Positions 15,273 to 25,094 of a stretch of DNA of 33,068 nucleotides are shown piece by piece; the stretch's first letter is position 1; each line of letters begins with the position of its first letter. The position numbers and the translations under genes are program-made. This DNA is from an uncultured Actinomycetes bacterium (GTDB taxonomy: Bacteria > Actinomycetota > Thermoleophilia > Solirubrobacterales > 70-9): NCBI GenBank assembly GCA_946482365.1, contig CAMLQY010000020.1:1-33068 (forward strand), given 5' to 3'. The notes beneath the pieces were generated by a model. That model did not search any database and was not told where the DNA came from. It saw only the letters and a list, made by a program, of their open reading frames with translations.

Positions 15273-15346
15273 TCGGGGCGCCCGGATTTGAACCGGGGAC
15301 CTCACCGACCCGAACGGTGCGCGCTACCAGGCTGCGCCACGCCCCG
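15273..15346 (-). tRNA. tRNA-Pro (CGG)
   Basis: A 74-nt tRNA that folds cleanly on the minus strand: acceptor CGGGGCG/CGCCCCG, U8, D stem GCGC/GCGC, anticodon stem CACCG/CGGTG with loop TTCGGGT (anticodon CGG), T stem CCCGG/CCGGG with loop TTCAAAT, discriminator A. C1-G72 and A73 are tRNA-Pro identity features. CCA is not encoded. It lies 32 nt after the DsbA-like gene on the same strand, so it may be co-transcribed, and the accessory ORF6N gene abuts its 3' end. Confidence 0.97.
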
Positions 15347-15378
15347 AGAGCGGCGATTATCCCAGACGGGGAGCGGCG

Positions 15379-16128
15379 CTAGCGGACCGCCTCGATCGCG
15401 GCTTCGATCTGGGCCTGCGTCGGGCCGTCCTGGAGGGTGCGTGTGCCGGCGGGCCCGCTGACGATCGTCGCCTGGCGCGTGCGGATGCCGAGGTCGGTGC
15501 CGAGCTGGTCGTAGCCTTCGAGCCGCCGCGCGACCGGGCTGCCGGCCTCGCCTTCGCGGTCGAGCACCTCCTTCCACTCGGCGACGTCGAGTTCGCCCAC
15601 CGAGGCGGCAAGGGAGGCCATGAACTCGTCGTCGACGCCGAAGCGCTCGGCTTCGTCCTGGTTGCGGAAGAAGAGATAGGTGTACTGCCAGCCGTATCCC
15701 AGCTCGGCTGCTGCCTCGGCCCCGAAGAAGCCGAGCTGGACCGGGTTCTGCGCGACCGAGTAGTGGCGCATCAGCAGCTTGACGTCGCCCGGCCGGACAT
15801 GGCGTTCGACCAGGCCGGGAATCGTCCCCAGGAAGTCCTCGCGGCAGCTGGAGCACTGCAGGTCGTTGAAGACCTGGATCGAGACCGGGGCGTCGGCGGA
15901 GCCGAGCCGGTCCCCTTCCTGCGGGATCCCGCCGAAGGTCCCCTGCGCGTCGGCGATGCCGTCCACCCGAACCACGTCCGGTCCCGCCTCCTGGGTGGAG
16001 ATCTCGACCAGGGCGTAGCCGAGCACCAGCAGGGCCAGGCCGAGCGCGAGGATCACCCCGACGCGGCCGCGTCGGGGCATCGGCACGGCGACCGGCTTCG
16101 TGTCGGGGTTCTCGGTGGCGGCCGGCAC
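15379..16128 (-). CDS. Membrane-anchored DsbA-like thiol oxidoreductase
   Basis: A 249-residue protein with a cytoplasmic N-terminus, one membrane helix (about residues 23-43) and an extracytoplasmic thioredoxin fold of the Thioredoxin_4/DsbA type. The active site is LQCSSCREDF, preceded by GSADAPVSIQVFNDL. A helical insert follows and the fold resumes at GIRTRQATIVSGPAG. At the place where DsbA proteins have a cis-proline (often GTPT) this one reads RQAT, so the proline appears to be missing, which could change how substrates are released. The start is GTG 16128, with GATAAT 8 nt upstream. No membrane partner (DsbB/VKOR) is nearby. Confidence 0.8.
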   Translation of the reverse strand: MPAATENPDTKPVAVPMPRRGRVGVILALGLALLVLGYALVEISTQEAGPDVVRVDGIADAQGTFGGIPQEGDRLGSADAPVSIQVFNDLQCSSCREDFLGTIPGLVERHVRPGDVKLLMRHYSVAQNPVQLGFFGAEAAAELGYGWQYTYLFFRNQDEAERFGVDDEFMASLAASVGELDVAEWKEVLDREGEAGSPVARRLEGYDQLGTDLGIRTRQATIVSGPAGTRTLQDGPTQAQIEAAIEAVR

Positions 16129-16136
16129 TGAAGGCC

Positions 16137-16142
16137 ATTATC
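16137..16142 (-). promoter_or_regulatory. -10 box GATAAT before DsbA-like gene
   Basis: On the minus strand GATAAT is followed by 8 nt and GTG 16128, with no ribosome-binding site. Divergent to the strong promoter at 16176. Confidence 0.45.
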
Positions 16143-16175
16143 GCGCCTGCGACCCGCCGGGGACCCTCGGCTTCA

Positions 16176-16203
16176 TTGACACATCCCGCACGAGGGGTAA
16201 ATT
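16176..16203 (+). promoter_or_regulatory. Canonical sigma-70 promoter TTGACA-16-TAAATT
   Basis: TTGACA (16176-16181), a 16-nt spacer and TAAATT (16198-16203) make the best housekeeping promoter in the window. It gives a leader of about 30 nt with a good ribosome-binding site (AGGGAGG, 16227-16233) ahead of the 62-residue gene. Confidence 0.75.
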
Positions 16204-16239
16204 CTCCCTACCTGGTTTCAACGACAAGGGAGGTCCGCC

Positions 16240-16428
16240 GTGGCCAATCACCTCACTCCGTCCGAGCTTGCCGAGGAGCTTCACATGAAGCGTCAGGAGG
16301 TGATCGGCAAGTGCGTGGAGATGGGCGTTCCCATCTTCCACGGCCGCATCGACAAGACCCTCTTCCAGAGCTCGATGCGAAGCCTGGACTCGATCAGCAG
16401 GGGACAGGGGCGGCCTCGCGCCACGTAG
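16240..16428 (+). CDS. 62-residue IF2-N/HTH-like small protein
   Basis: A 62-residue basic protein with a predicted helix-turn-helix-like core: LTPSELAEELHMKRQEVIGKCVEMGVPIFHGRIDKTLFQ (core pieces: SELAEELHMKRQEVIGKCVE and then GVPIFHGRIDKTLF). This resembles the IF2_N domain of translation factor IF-2, and less closely excisionase-type DNA-binding domains; I cannot choose between them. GTG 16240 follows an ideal AGGGAGG by 6 nt and a near-consensus promoter, so it should be strongly expressed. The gene stops 23 nt before the acyl-CoA ligase, which has its own candidate -10 box. Function unknown. Confidence 0.75.
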   Translation: MANHLTPSELAEELHMKRQEVIGKCVEMGVPIFHGRIDKTLFQSSMRSLDSISRGQGRPRAT

Positions 16429-16436
16429 TGCTCAAC

Positions 16437-16442
16437 TAGACT
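16437..16442 (+). promoter_or_regulatory. -10 box TAGACT before acyl-CoA ligase
   Basis: TAGACT lies 9 nt before ATG 16452, with a C-rich spacer that has no ribosome-binding site. It would give a 0-3 nt leader. Confidence 0.4.
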
Positions 16443-16451
16443 TCCCCCCGC

Positions 16452-18233
16452 ATGGAGCGGGGAACCAAATCGGTCACGCTGGCGGACCTGCTGCCACTTT
16501 CCGCGAAGCTCTACGGCAGCTCCCCCGCGGTCTGCTTCAAGCAGGACGGCGAGTGGGTCAAGCGTAGCTTCGACCAGGTCCAGGAGACCGTCCGCTCGCT
16601 CTCGCTCGGCTTGATCGACCTTGGCGTCGTCAAGGGCGACAAGGTCTCGATCCTGGCCAACACCCGCCCCGAGTGGACCTACGCCGACTTCGCCGCGCTC
16701 TCCGCCGGGGCGGTCGTCGTCCCGATCTACCAGACCAACTCGCCCGAGGAGTGCCAGTACGTGCTGGAGAACTCCGACGCGAAGGTCGTCGTGGTCGAGG
16801 ACGACGAGCAGATGGAGAAGATCCGCGCGGTTCGCGACCGCCTGCCCCTGCTCGAGCACGTCGTCCGCATGACCGGCTCCAGCGACGACGCGATCTCGCT
16901 CGAGGACCTGGCCGCGCGTGGCGCCGGCCGCGACGCCGCCGAGTGGGACGCCCGCTGGCAGTCGGTCACGCCGGAGGACATCTGCACCTTCATCTACACC
17001 TCCGGCACGACCGGCCCCCCCAAGGGCTGCGTCATCAGCCACGGCAACTACCGGGCGATGCTGGACATGGTCAAGGAGAACAGCGTCATCGAGGGCGAAG
17101 ACGTCACCTACCTCTTCCTCCCCCTTGCCCACTCCTTCGCCCTGCTGATCCAGCTCGGCAGCTTCGACCTCGGCGCCACCCTCGCATACTGGGAGCGCGA
17201 CCCGCTGAAGATCCTGCCCAACCTGGCCGAGCTGAAACCGACCTACTTCCCCTCCGTGCCGCGGATCTTCGAGAAGATCTACACGGCCGCGACCAGCGCT
17301 GTCGAGAAAGAGGGCGGCCTCAAAAAGGCGATCTTCAACTGGGCGATATCGACCGGCAAGAAGGTCCGGGCGCTCGAGCGCGAAGGCCGCGAGCCAGGCT
17401 TCCTGCTGCGCAAGCAGTACGAGTTCGCCGACGGGAAAGTCCTCTCCAAGATCCGCGGCCTCTTCGGCGGCAACCTGCGGCTCGCCGTCTCCGGCGCCGC
17501 CCCGATCAACCCCGACATCCTGCACTTCTTCGACGCGGCCGGCGTGCTCATCCTCGAGGGCTGGGGGATGACCGAGACCTCCACCGCGGCGACGATCTCC
17601 ACCCCCGACGACTTCAAGATCGGCACGATCGGCAAGCCGTTCCCGGGCTGCGAGGTGAAGATCGCCGAGGACGGCGAGATCCTGGTCAAGGGCCCCAACG
17701 TCTTCCAGGGGTACTACAAGAACGAGCAGGCGACCCGGGAGACGATCGTCGACGGCTGGCTGCACACCGGCGACATCGGCGAGTTCGACGAGGACGGCTT
17801 CCTCAAGATCACCGGCCGCAAGAAGGACATCATCATCACCGCGGGCGGCAAGAACATCACCCCGGCCAACCTCGAGAACGAGATCAAGCAGCACCCGCTG
17901 GTCTCCCAGTGCGTCGTCGTCGGCGACCGCAAGCCCTACCTCGTCGCCCTGGTCACGCTGGACCCCGAAGAAGCGGTCGCTTACGCCAAGGAACACGGCC
18001 TGCCCGAGGACCCCGAGCAGCTTGCAGCCAACCCCGACATCCGCCAGTCGATCGAAGACCACGTGACGAAGATCAACGAGAAATTCGCCCGGGTCGAGCA
18101 GGTGAAGAAGATCGCGATCCTGCCCAGGGACCTGTCGCAGGAAGGCGGCGAGCTGACGCCGACCCTGAAGGTCAAGCGCGCGGTCGTCACCGCCAAGCAC
18201 GAGAACGAGATCGAGCAGCTCTACGCGAGCTAG
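16452..18233 (+). CDS. Long-chain fatty acyl-CoA ligase (AMP-forming)
   Basis: A 593-residue adenylate-forming enzyme that activates long-chain fatty acids to acyl-CoA through an acyl-AMP. Visible motifs: the P-loop IYTSGTTGPPKG (181-192), EGWGMTETSTAATIS (A5-like, about 370-385), GWLHTGDIGEF with the ribose-binding Asp, and the hinge/A8 region ITGRKKDIIITAGGKNITP. The catalytic C-terminal lysine region is in ELTPTLKVKR. Length and motifs match FadD15/FACS-type long-chain ligases rather than short acetyl-CoA synthetases. With the desaturase operon and patatin lipase it adds to the lipid metabolism of the window, but they are not one operon. Two inverted structured repeats follow. Confidence 0.93.
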   Translation: MERGTKSVTLADLLPLSAKLYGSSPAVCFKQDGEWVKRSFDQVQETVRSLSLGLIDLGVVKGDKVSILANTRPEWTYADFAALSAGAVVVPIYQTNSPEECQYVLENSDAKVVVVEDDEQMEKIRAVRDRLPLLEHVVRMTGSSDDAISLEDLAARGAGRDAAEWDARWQSVTPEDICTFIYTSGTTGPPKGCVISHGNYRAMLDMVKENSVIEGEDVTYLFLPLAHSFALLIQLGSFDLGATLAYWERDPLKILPNLAELKPTYFPSVPRIFEKIYTAATSAVEKEGGLKKAIFNWAISTGKKVRALEREGREPGFLLRKQYEFADGKVLSKIRGLFGGNLRLAVSGAAPINPDILHFFDAAGVLILEGWGMTETSTAATISTPDDFKIGTIGKPFPGCEVKIAEDGEILVKGPNVFQGYYKNEQATRETIVDGWLHTGDIGEFDEDGFLKITGRKKDIIITAGGKNITPANLENEIKQHPLVSQCVVVGDRKPYLVALVTLDPEEAVAYAKEHGLPEDPEQLAANPDIRQSIEDHVTKINEKFARVEQVKKIAILPRDLSQEGGELTPTLKVKRAVVTAKHENEIEQLYAS

Positions 18234-18243
18234 CTGTTGTCCA

Positions 18244-18396
18244 GAGGGGTCGGGTGGGTCTCTGGTCGAATTGATGTCGCACGCGCGCTCCGCGCGCTTA
18301 GCGACAATTTGAGAGCGCGGGCTACGCCCGCGCTGAGAACCACGAGTGCAGCGGCGGCCTTCGGCCACATTCGCCCAGAGACCCACCCGACCCCTC
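18244..18396 (+). repeat. Branched structured repeat, family 2 copy 1
   Basis: A 153-nt element starting 10 nt after the acyl-CoA ligase stop. Perfect 22-nt inverted ends (18244-18265 and 18375-18396; GAGGGGTCGGGTGGGTC is part of the left one) close a core with three hairpins: GTCGC...GCGAC enclosing a GCGC-rich stem, AGCGCGGGC-TAC-GCCCGCGCT, and GGCC-TTC-GGCC. The unpaired core words TTAGCGACAAT and CACGAGTGC are shared with copy 2. It resembles a folded RNA or a palindromic mobile repeat. Confidence 0.75.
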
Positions 18397-18469
18397 CCAG
18401 CACACGCCAGCTCCGACTCCAAGCTTGGGCGAATGCCGTTTCGGAAGCTGAGGTAAATCCCTGCTGCGG

Positions 18470-18498
18470 CCAGCTCGGCTTCCTACGCTCCGAGCTGG
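18470..18498. terminator. Hairpin between the two family 2 repeats
   Basis: A 9-bp perfect stem, CCAGCTCGG (18470-18478) and CCGAGCTGG (18490-18498), with an 11-nt loop, lies between the two inverted repeats. There is no T tract on either strand. It may help end the two convergent transcripts. Apart from it, 18397-18507 shows nothing I recognise. Confidence 0.35.
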
Positions 18499-18507
18499 AT
18501 AGGAGGC

Positions 18508-18640
18508 CCGGTTCCCCTTTCTGGGAATGTCGCCGCAGGCGGCCGCCGCACTCGTGATTCCAGGCGCGGCGCAGCCGCGCTCTCAGATTGTCGCTAAGCG
18601 CGCAGCGCGTGCGACATCAATTCCCAGAAAGGGGCACCGG
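18508..18640 (-). repeat. Branched structured repeat, family 2 copy 2
   Basis: A second copy in opposite orientation, 20 nt from the stop of the patatin gene. Its closing stem (CCCCTTTCTGGGAAT with ATTCCCAGAAAGGGG, plus an outer CCGGT/ACCGG) is unrelated in sequence to that of copy 1, but the core aligns over about 100 nt: GAATTGATGTCGCACGCGC, then TTAGCGACAAT, TGAGAGCGCGG, CACGAGTGC and ACATTC. Its hairpins are GCGCGGC-TGC-GCCGCGC and GCCGC-CT-GCGGC, shorter than or different from copy 1 but still paired. Confidence 0.75.
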
Positions 18641-18659
18641 CCCTCCCCTCACCTTGGGA

Positions 18660-19907
18660 CTACGACGCCTCGCCGGACTGGCGCAGGAGGGCTGAGGTGG
18701 TCTGCTCCAGAACGCGGCGCCAGGCGGAGAGCTGCTCGGACTCCTCTTCCGCGGCCCGCTCGACGACGCGGCGAACCCGGCGCCCGGAGATCTCCAAGCC
18801 GTGGCGCTCGGCGATCTCCTTGTAGCGGTCGTAGTCCTGAGCCAGCGCCGCGGTGACGGATTCGAAGCCGTGACGGGCGATCTTCAGCCGCCGCGAGTAG
18901 TCCATGATCGGCGTGCCGAACATCAGCTCGTCGTTGGGCTCGGGCTCGATCAGGATGATGTCGACGCCCGGGTAGCGCTCCTGCCACATCTCGACCGCCT
19001 GGTGCAGGCGGGCGTGGGCGATCAGGCGGAAGGTCTGGTTGGCGATCGCGGGCAGGCCCATGTCGGAGACCCTCCGCACGCGGGTGCCGAAGACTGTCGG
19101 GATCGTCTTCTCGAAGTCGTTGACGAAGGGGACGAGCGGGTTGACGACGACGATGAACTTGGCGCCCTTTTCGACCGCGATGTCGACGTTCGTGGTCGAG
19201 CGGATGCCGCCGTCGACCATCTGGCGGCCCTTGAGGTTGACGGGCTTGTAGACGATCGGCAGCGTCGTCGAGCACTGGACCGCCTTGGAGATCGGCACGT
19301 CGTCCCAGCCCTCCTCGCCGAAGACGATGCGCTCGCAGGTGTCGAGGTCCGTGGCGGTCAGGTACAGCTCCCTGTCGAGCATGCGGAAGTCGTCGACGCG
19401 CCCGTCTTCGGAGAGCGCCCCGGCGACGTAATCGGCCACCCCGCCGCCCGAGTAGAAGCCGGTCGGCAGCGCCTCGGCCAGGCCGACGCCGATGTCGATC
19501 GCCGAGAAATCGCCCATCCGCGCGAGGTTGCGCATCAGCTCCAGGGTCCTCAGCGGCAACATCGCCGCCTTCCGGGCGAAGCCGAGGTAGTTCGGCTTGA
19601 GCACCTTGTCGAGGTTGAGGTCCTCCAGCTCGGAGTGGACCCGCCTGTTGATCACCTGCATCATCTCGTCGGGGGTGACGCCGTTGGCGAGCATCGAAGC
19701 GACGAAGGAGCCCGCGCTGGTGCCGACGTAGGTGTCGAAGCTGTTGACCGTGCTGTTGACAGCGAGCAGGTCGAGGGCGCGCAGAGCGCCGATCTCGTAG
19801 ACGCCGCCGGTGAAGCCGCCGCCGCCCAGGACCAGAGCCGTCTTCGACGGGCGCTTGCGGGAGCGCCGCCGTCGCGGTTGCGACTCTATGTCCACAACTT
19901 TGCCCAT
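18660..19907 (-). CDS. Patatin-like phospholipase
   Basis: A 415-residue patatin-family serine hydrolase. The oxyanion-hole loop LVLGGGGFTGGVYEIGAL (residues 26-43), nucleophile motif GTSAG (Ser64) and catalytic Asp in MVDGGIRSTTN are all in place, so it should hydrolyse acyl esters of lipids. The N-terminus is a short Arg/Lys-rich segment with no signal peptide, so it is probably cytosolic or peripheral to the membrane. Two ATGs lie 6 nt apart; the second (19907) is preferred because GATAAT sits 8 nt upstream of it, the other (19913) being inside that spacer. It shares a 21-nt divergent promoter with the carboxypeptidase gene. The C-terminal 70 residues are charged and helical. Confidence 0.9.
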   Translation of the reverse strand: MGKVVDIESQPRRRRSRKRPSKTALVLGGGGFTGGVYEIGALRALDLLAVNSTVNSFDTYVGTSAGSFVASMLANGVTPDEMMQVINRRVHSELEDLNLDKVLKPNYLGFARKAAMLPLRTLELMRNLARMGDFSAIDIGVGLAEALPTGFYSGGGVADYVAGALSEDGRVDDFRMLDRELYLTATDLDTCERIVFGEEGWDDVPISKAVQCSTTLPIVYKPVNLKGRQMVDGGIRSTTNVDIAVEKGAKFIVVVNPLVPFVNDFEKTIPTVFGTRVRRVSDMGLPAIANQTFRLIAHARLHQAVEMWQERYPGVDIILIEPEPNDELMFGTPIMDYSRRLKIARHGFESVTAALAQDYDRYKEIAERHGLEISGRRVRRVVERAAEEESEQLSAWRRVLEQTTSALLRQSGEAS

Positions 19908-19914
19908 AAACATG

Positions 19915-19921
19915 CATTATC
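19915..19921. promoter_or_regulatory. Overlapping bidirectional -10 element
   Basis: The 7-bp CATTATC reads CATTAT on plus (8 nt before GTG 19929) and GATAAT on minus (8 nt before ATG 19907). The two start codons are separated by only 21 nt, so both leaderless promoters share the same bases and should be mutually exclusive. Confidence 0.6.
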
Positions 19922-19928
19922 CCACTCA

Positions 19929-21182
19929 GTGGGGCGAACCCCGGCAGCTATTGCCGCGATTTGCGGGCTCCTTGCCGTCTTCCTCGTCGCGGTGGCGACC
20001 CCGGCGACCGCCGCCGAACTGCGCTGTTCTGCACTCCAGGCCCGGCTCGTCCGCGGTGGGGGCGCCGCCAGCGGCCTCTTCGCCATCGACGGCGAAACCG
20101 GCCGGCCGCTGTGCGCCCGCGCGGCCAAGCGTCCGCGGCCGCTCGCCTCGAACATGAAGCTGTTCACCACCGCAACCGCCCTCGGGCGCTTCGGGGCACA
20201 GGCGCGCCTCTCCACCCGGGTCCTCGGCGAAGGGGAGATCGACGCGAACGGCGTCCTGCACGGCAGCCTCTATCTGAAGGGGGGCGGCGATCCGGCCCTT
20301 GGCACCCCGGGGTTCTACGGTCGCTTCCTCGGCGGCCTGGGCACGAACCTCTTTGCGCTCGAGCGCCAGCTGCGCCAGGCCGGCCTGCGAGCCGTCACCG
20401 GTCGCCTCTATGCGGACGACACCGTCTTCGACCGGCTCCGCGGCGTCGCCGACTCCGGCTACGCGACCAGCCCCTACATCGGCCCCCTGTCGGGGCTTTC
20501 GCTCAACTCCGGCTACAGCAGCTCCAGCGGCGGCGCCTTCGCCTCAGACCCGGCGAAGGCTGCCGCTCGCAAGCTGGCTCGGGCGCTGCGCGGGGCCGGC
20601 GTTCGCATCCCCGCCACGGTTGCCATGAGGGCCGCGCCTGAGCGCGCCGAGACCCTGGCGGTCGTCCGCTCTCCGAGCATCGAGCTGCTTGCCGAGGCCA
20701 CCAACGTGCCCTCGAACAACTTCTTCGCCGAGATGCTGATGAAGGGGGTCGGCGCCCGCTTCGGCGAGGCCGGCAGCACCGCCGGCGGGGCCGCCGTGGT
20801 CGAGAGCTTCGCCCGCGATCGCGGCGCCGCCCTGAACGCGGTCGACGGCTCGGGCCTGACCCGCTCCAACGCCGCCTCGCCCGCGGCCGTCGTTCGCTTT
20901 CTGCGCGCGGTCCACGACGAGGAGATCGGCGACGACTTCGTCCAGTCGCTCGCCCTCACCGGCCACGAGGGCACGGTCGCCGACCGAATGCGCGGTACCG
21001 CCGCTTTCGGCCGCTGCCGCACCAAGACCGGCACCCTGACCGGCGTCAGCAACCTCTCCGGCTACTGCTTCAACCGCAGCGGCAAGCTGACGATCTTCTC
21101 GATCCTGATGGGGAGCGTCTACGACCTCAGTCTCGCCCACCGCGAACAGGACCTGATCGCCGCCGAGATCGCGTCCTACTGA
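19929..21182 (+). CDS. dacB: D-alanyl-D-alanine carboxypeptidase, PBP4 type (S13)
   Basis: A 417-residue exported penicillin-binding protein of family S13, trimming or cutting peptidoglycan cross-links. The signal peptide runs to about residue 29 (LLAVFLVAVATPATAA). Active-site motifs are SNMK (S74-K77), SNN in VPSNNFFAEML and KTG in CRTKTGTLTGVSNLSGY. It is shorter than E. coli PBP4 because the domain inserted between the first two motifs is small. GTG 19929 is chosen because it begins just before the signal peptide and follows a -10 box by 8 nt. It ends 4 nt before the stop of a convergent small gene. Confidence 0.92.
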   Translation: MGRTPAAIAAICGLLAVFLVAVATPATAAELRCSALQARLVRGGGAASGLFAIDGETGRPLCARAAKRPRPLASNMKLFTTATALGRFGAQARLSTRVLGEGEIDANGVLHGSLYLKGGGDPALGTPGFYGRFLGGLGTNLFALERQLRQAGLRAVTGRLYADDTVFDRLRGVADSGYATSPYIGPLSGLSLNSGYSSSSGGAFASDPAKAAARKLARALRGAGVRIPATVAMRAAPERAETLAVVRSPSIELLAEATNVPSNNFFAEMLMKGVGARFGEAGSTAGGAAVVESFARDRGAALNAVDGSGLTRSNAASPAAVVRFLRAVHDEEIGDDFVQSLALTGHEGTVADRMRGTAAFGRCRTKTGTLTGVSNLSGYCFNRSGKLTIFSILMGSVYDLSLAHREQDLIAAEIASY

Positions 21183-21186
21183 CGCC

Positions 21187-21393
21187 TCAGCGCCGTTTGC
21201 GCCGTGCTCGCTCCTGGAGCACGTGGTAAACGGCCAGCGCGCCAAACAGGGCAGTTAGGCTCGTCGCCTGAAGAGCCCCTTCTCCTAGGCCCCGAAGAGC
21301 GAAGGCCCCAACCACGGCAATGAGTGTGCCCACACCGATGCCGATGTTCGCGTAGCGGATCGCCTGTTTCATATCGCGATGCAGACAAATCAC
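21187..21393 (-). CDS. Small two-helix membrane protein
   Basis: A 68-residue protein with two predicted membrane helices (NIGIGVGTLIAVVGAFAL and ALQATSLTALFGALAVYHVL) and a basic tail (QERARRKRR) that should stay in the cytoplasm. The GTG start at 21393 overlaps the upstream stop by 4 nt (GTGA), so the two small proteins are co-translated; a later ATG at 21372 is an alternative. I recognise no family. Confidence 0.55.
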   Translation of the reverse strand: MICLHRDMKQAIRYANIGIGVGTLIAVVGAFALRGLGEGALQATSLTALFGALAVYHVLQERARRKRR

Positions 21394-21620
21394 CTCACGA
21401 GAGCATAGCGAAGGACCGTATCGATCAAGGCGACGATCGCGCCGAGACCGCCTCCGATGTACCCACTCACGAGTGCGTTTTCCTCGAGGTCAGCCCGCGA
21501 TGACCCTCGAACCAGACCCAGGATCCCTGCAGCAACACCTCCGAGCAGCGCGGCAGCGCCCACCGCCGTCGCCAACGCCTCGATCACGGTAGTGAACGGT
21601 CCAACCTGGGCGATCGTCAT
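21390..21620 (-). CDS. Small two-helix membrane protein, operon partner
   Basis: A 76-residue protein with two glycine/alanine-rich membrane helices (AVGAAALLGGVAAGILGLV and YIGGGLGAIVALIDTVL) joined by a short polar segment RGSSRADLEENALVS. It precedes and overlaps the 68-residue gene. The ATG follows a CAGGGT by 6 nt, a possible leaderless -10. The helices are of the small-xxx-small type that packs tightly. Function unknown; a MotA/ExbB-like tail or small channel cannot be excluded or supported. Confidence 0.6.
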   Translation of the reverse strand: MTIAQVGPFTTVIEALATAVGAAALLGGVAAGILGLVRGSSRADLEENALVSGYIGGGLGAIVALIDTVLRYALVR

Positions 21621-21719
21621 GCATCGACCCTGACGGAGATCGATTCACGCGTGGCGCGCAGAACGTGTCGCGGCTGGAACTTCTTCGAGCAGCGCTCCAG
21701 GGAGCACCGACCCGCAGCC

Positions 21720-21725
21720 TAGAAT
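21720..21725 (+). promoter_or_regulatory. -10 box TAGAAT before surE
   Basis: TAGAAT lies 8 nt before ATG 21734 with no ribosome-binding site, giving a leaderless or near-leaderless surE-ligA message. Confidence 0.5.
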
Positions 21726-21733
21726 CGACGTTC

Positions 21734-25092
<3,359 letters not shown>

Positions 25093-25094
25093 CC

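Noticed and set aside
16293..18422. Long minus-strand open frame opposite the acyl-CoA ligase
   Set aside because: Antisense shadow of a clear enzyme gene, with low-complexity Asp/Val/Gly composition and no motif.
18801..19928. Upstream extension of the dacB frame through the patatin gene
   Set aside because: No family match and no start signal; the carboxypeptidase signal peptide begins at GTG 19929.
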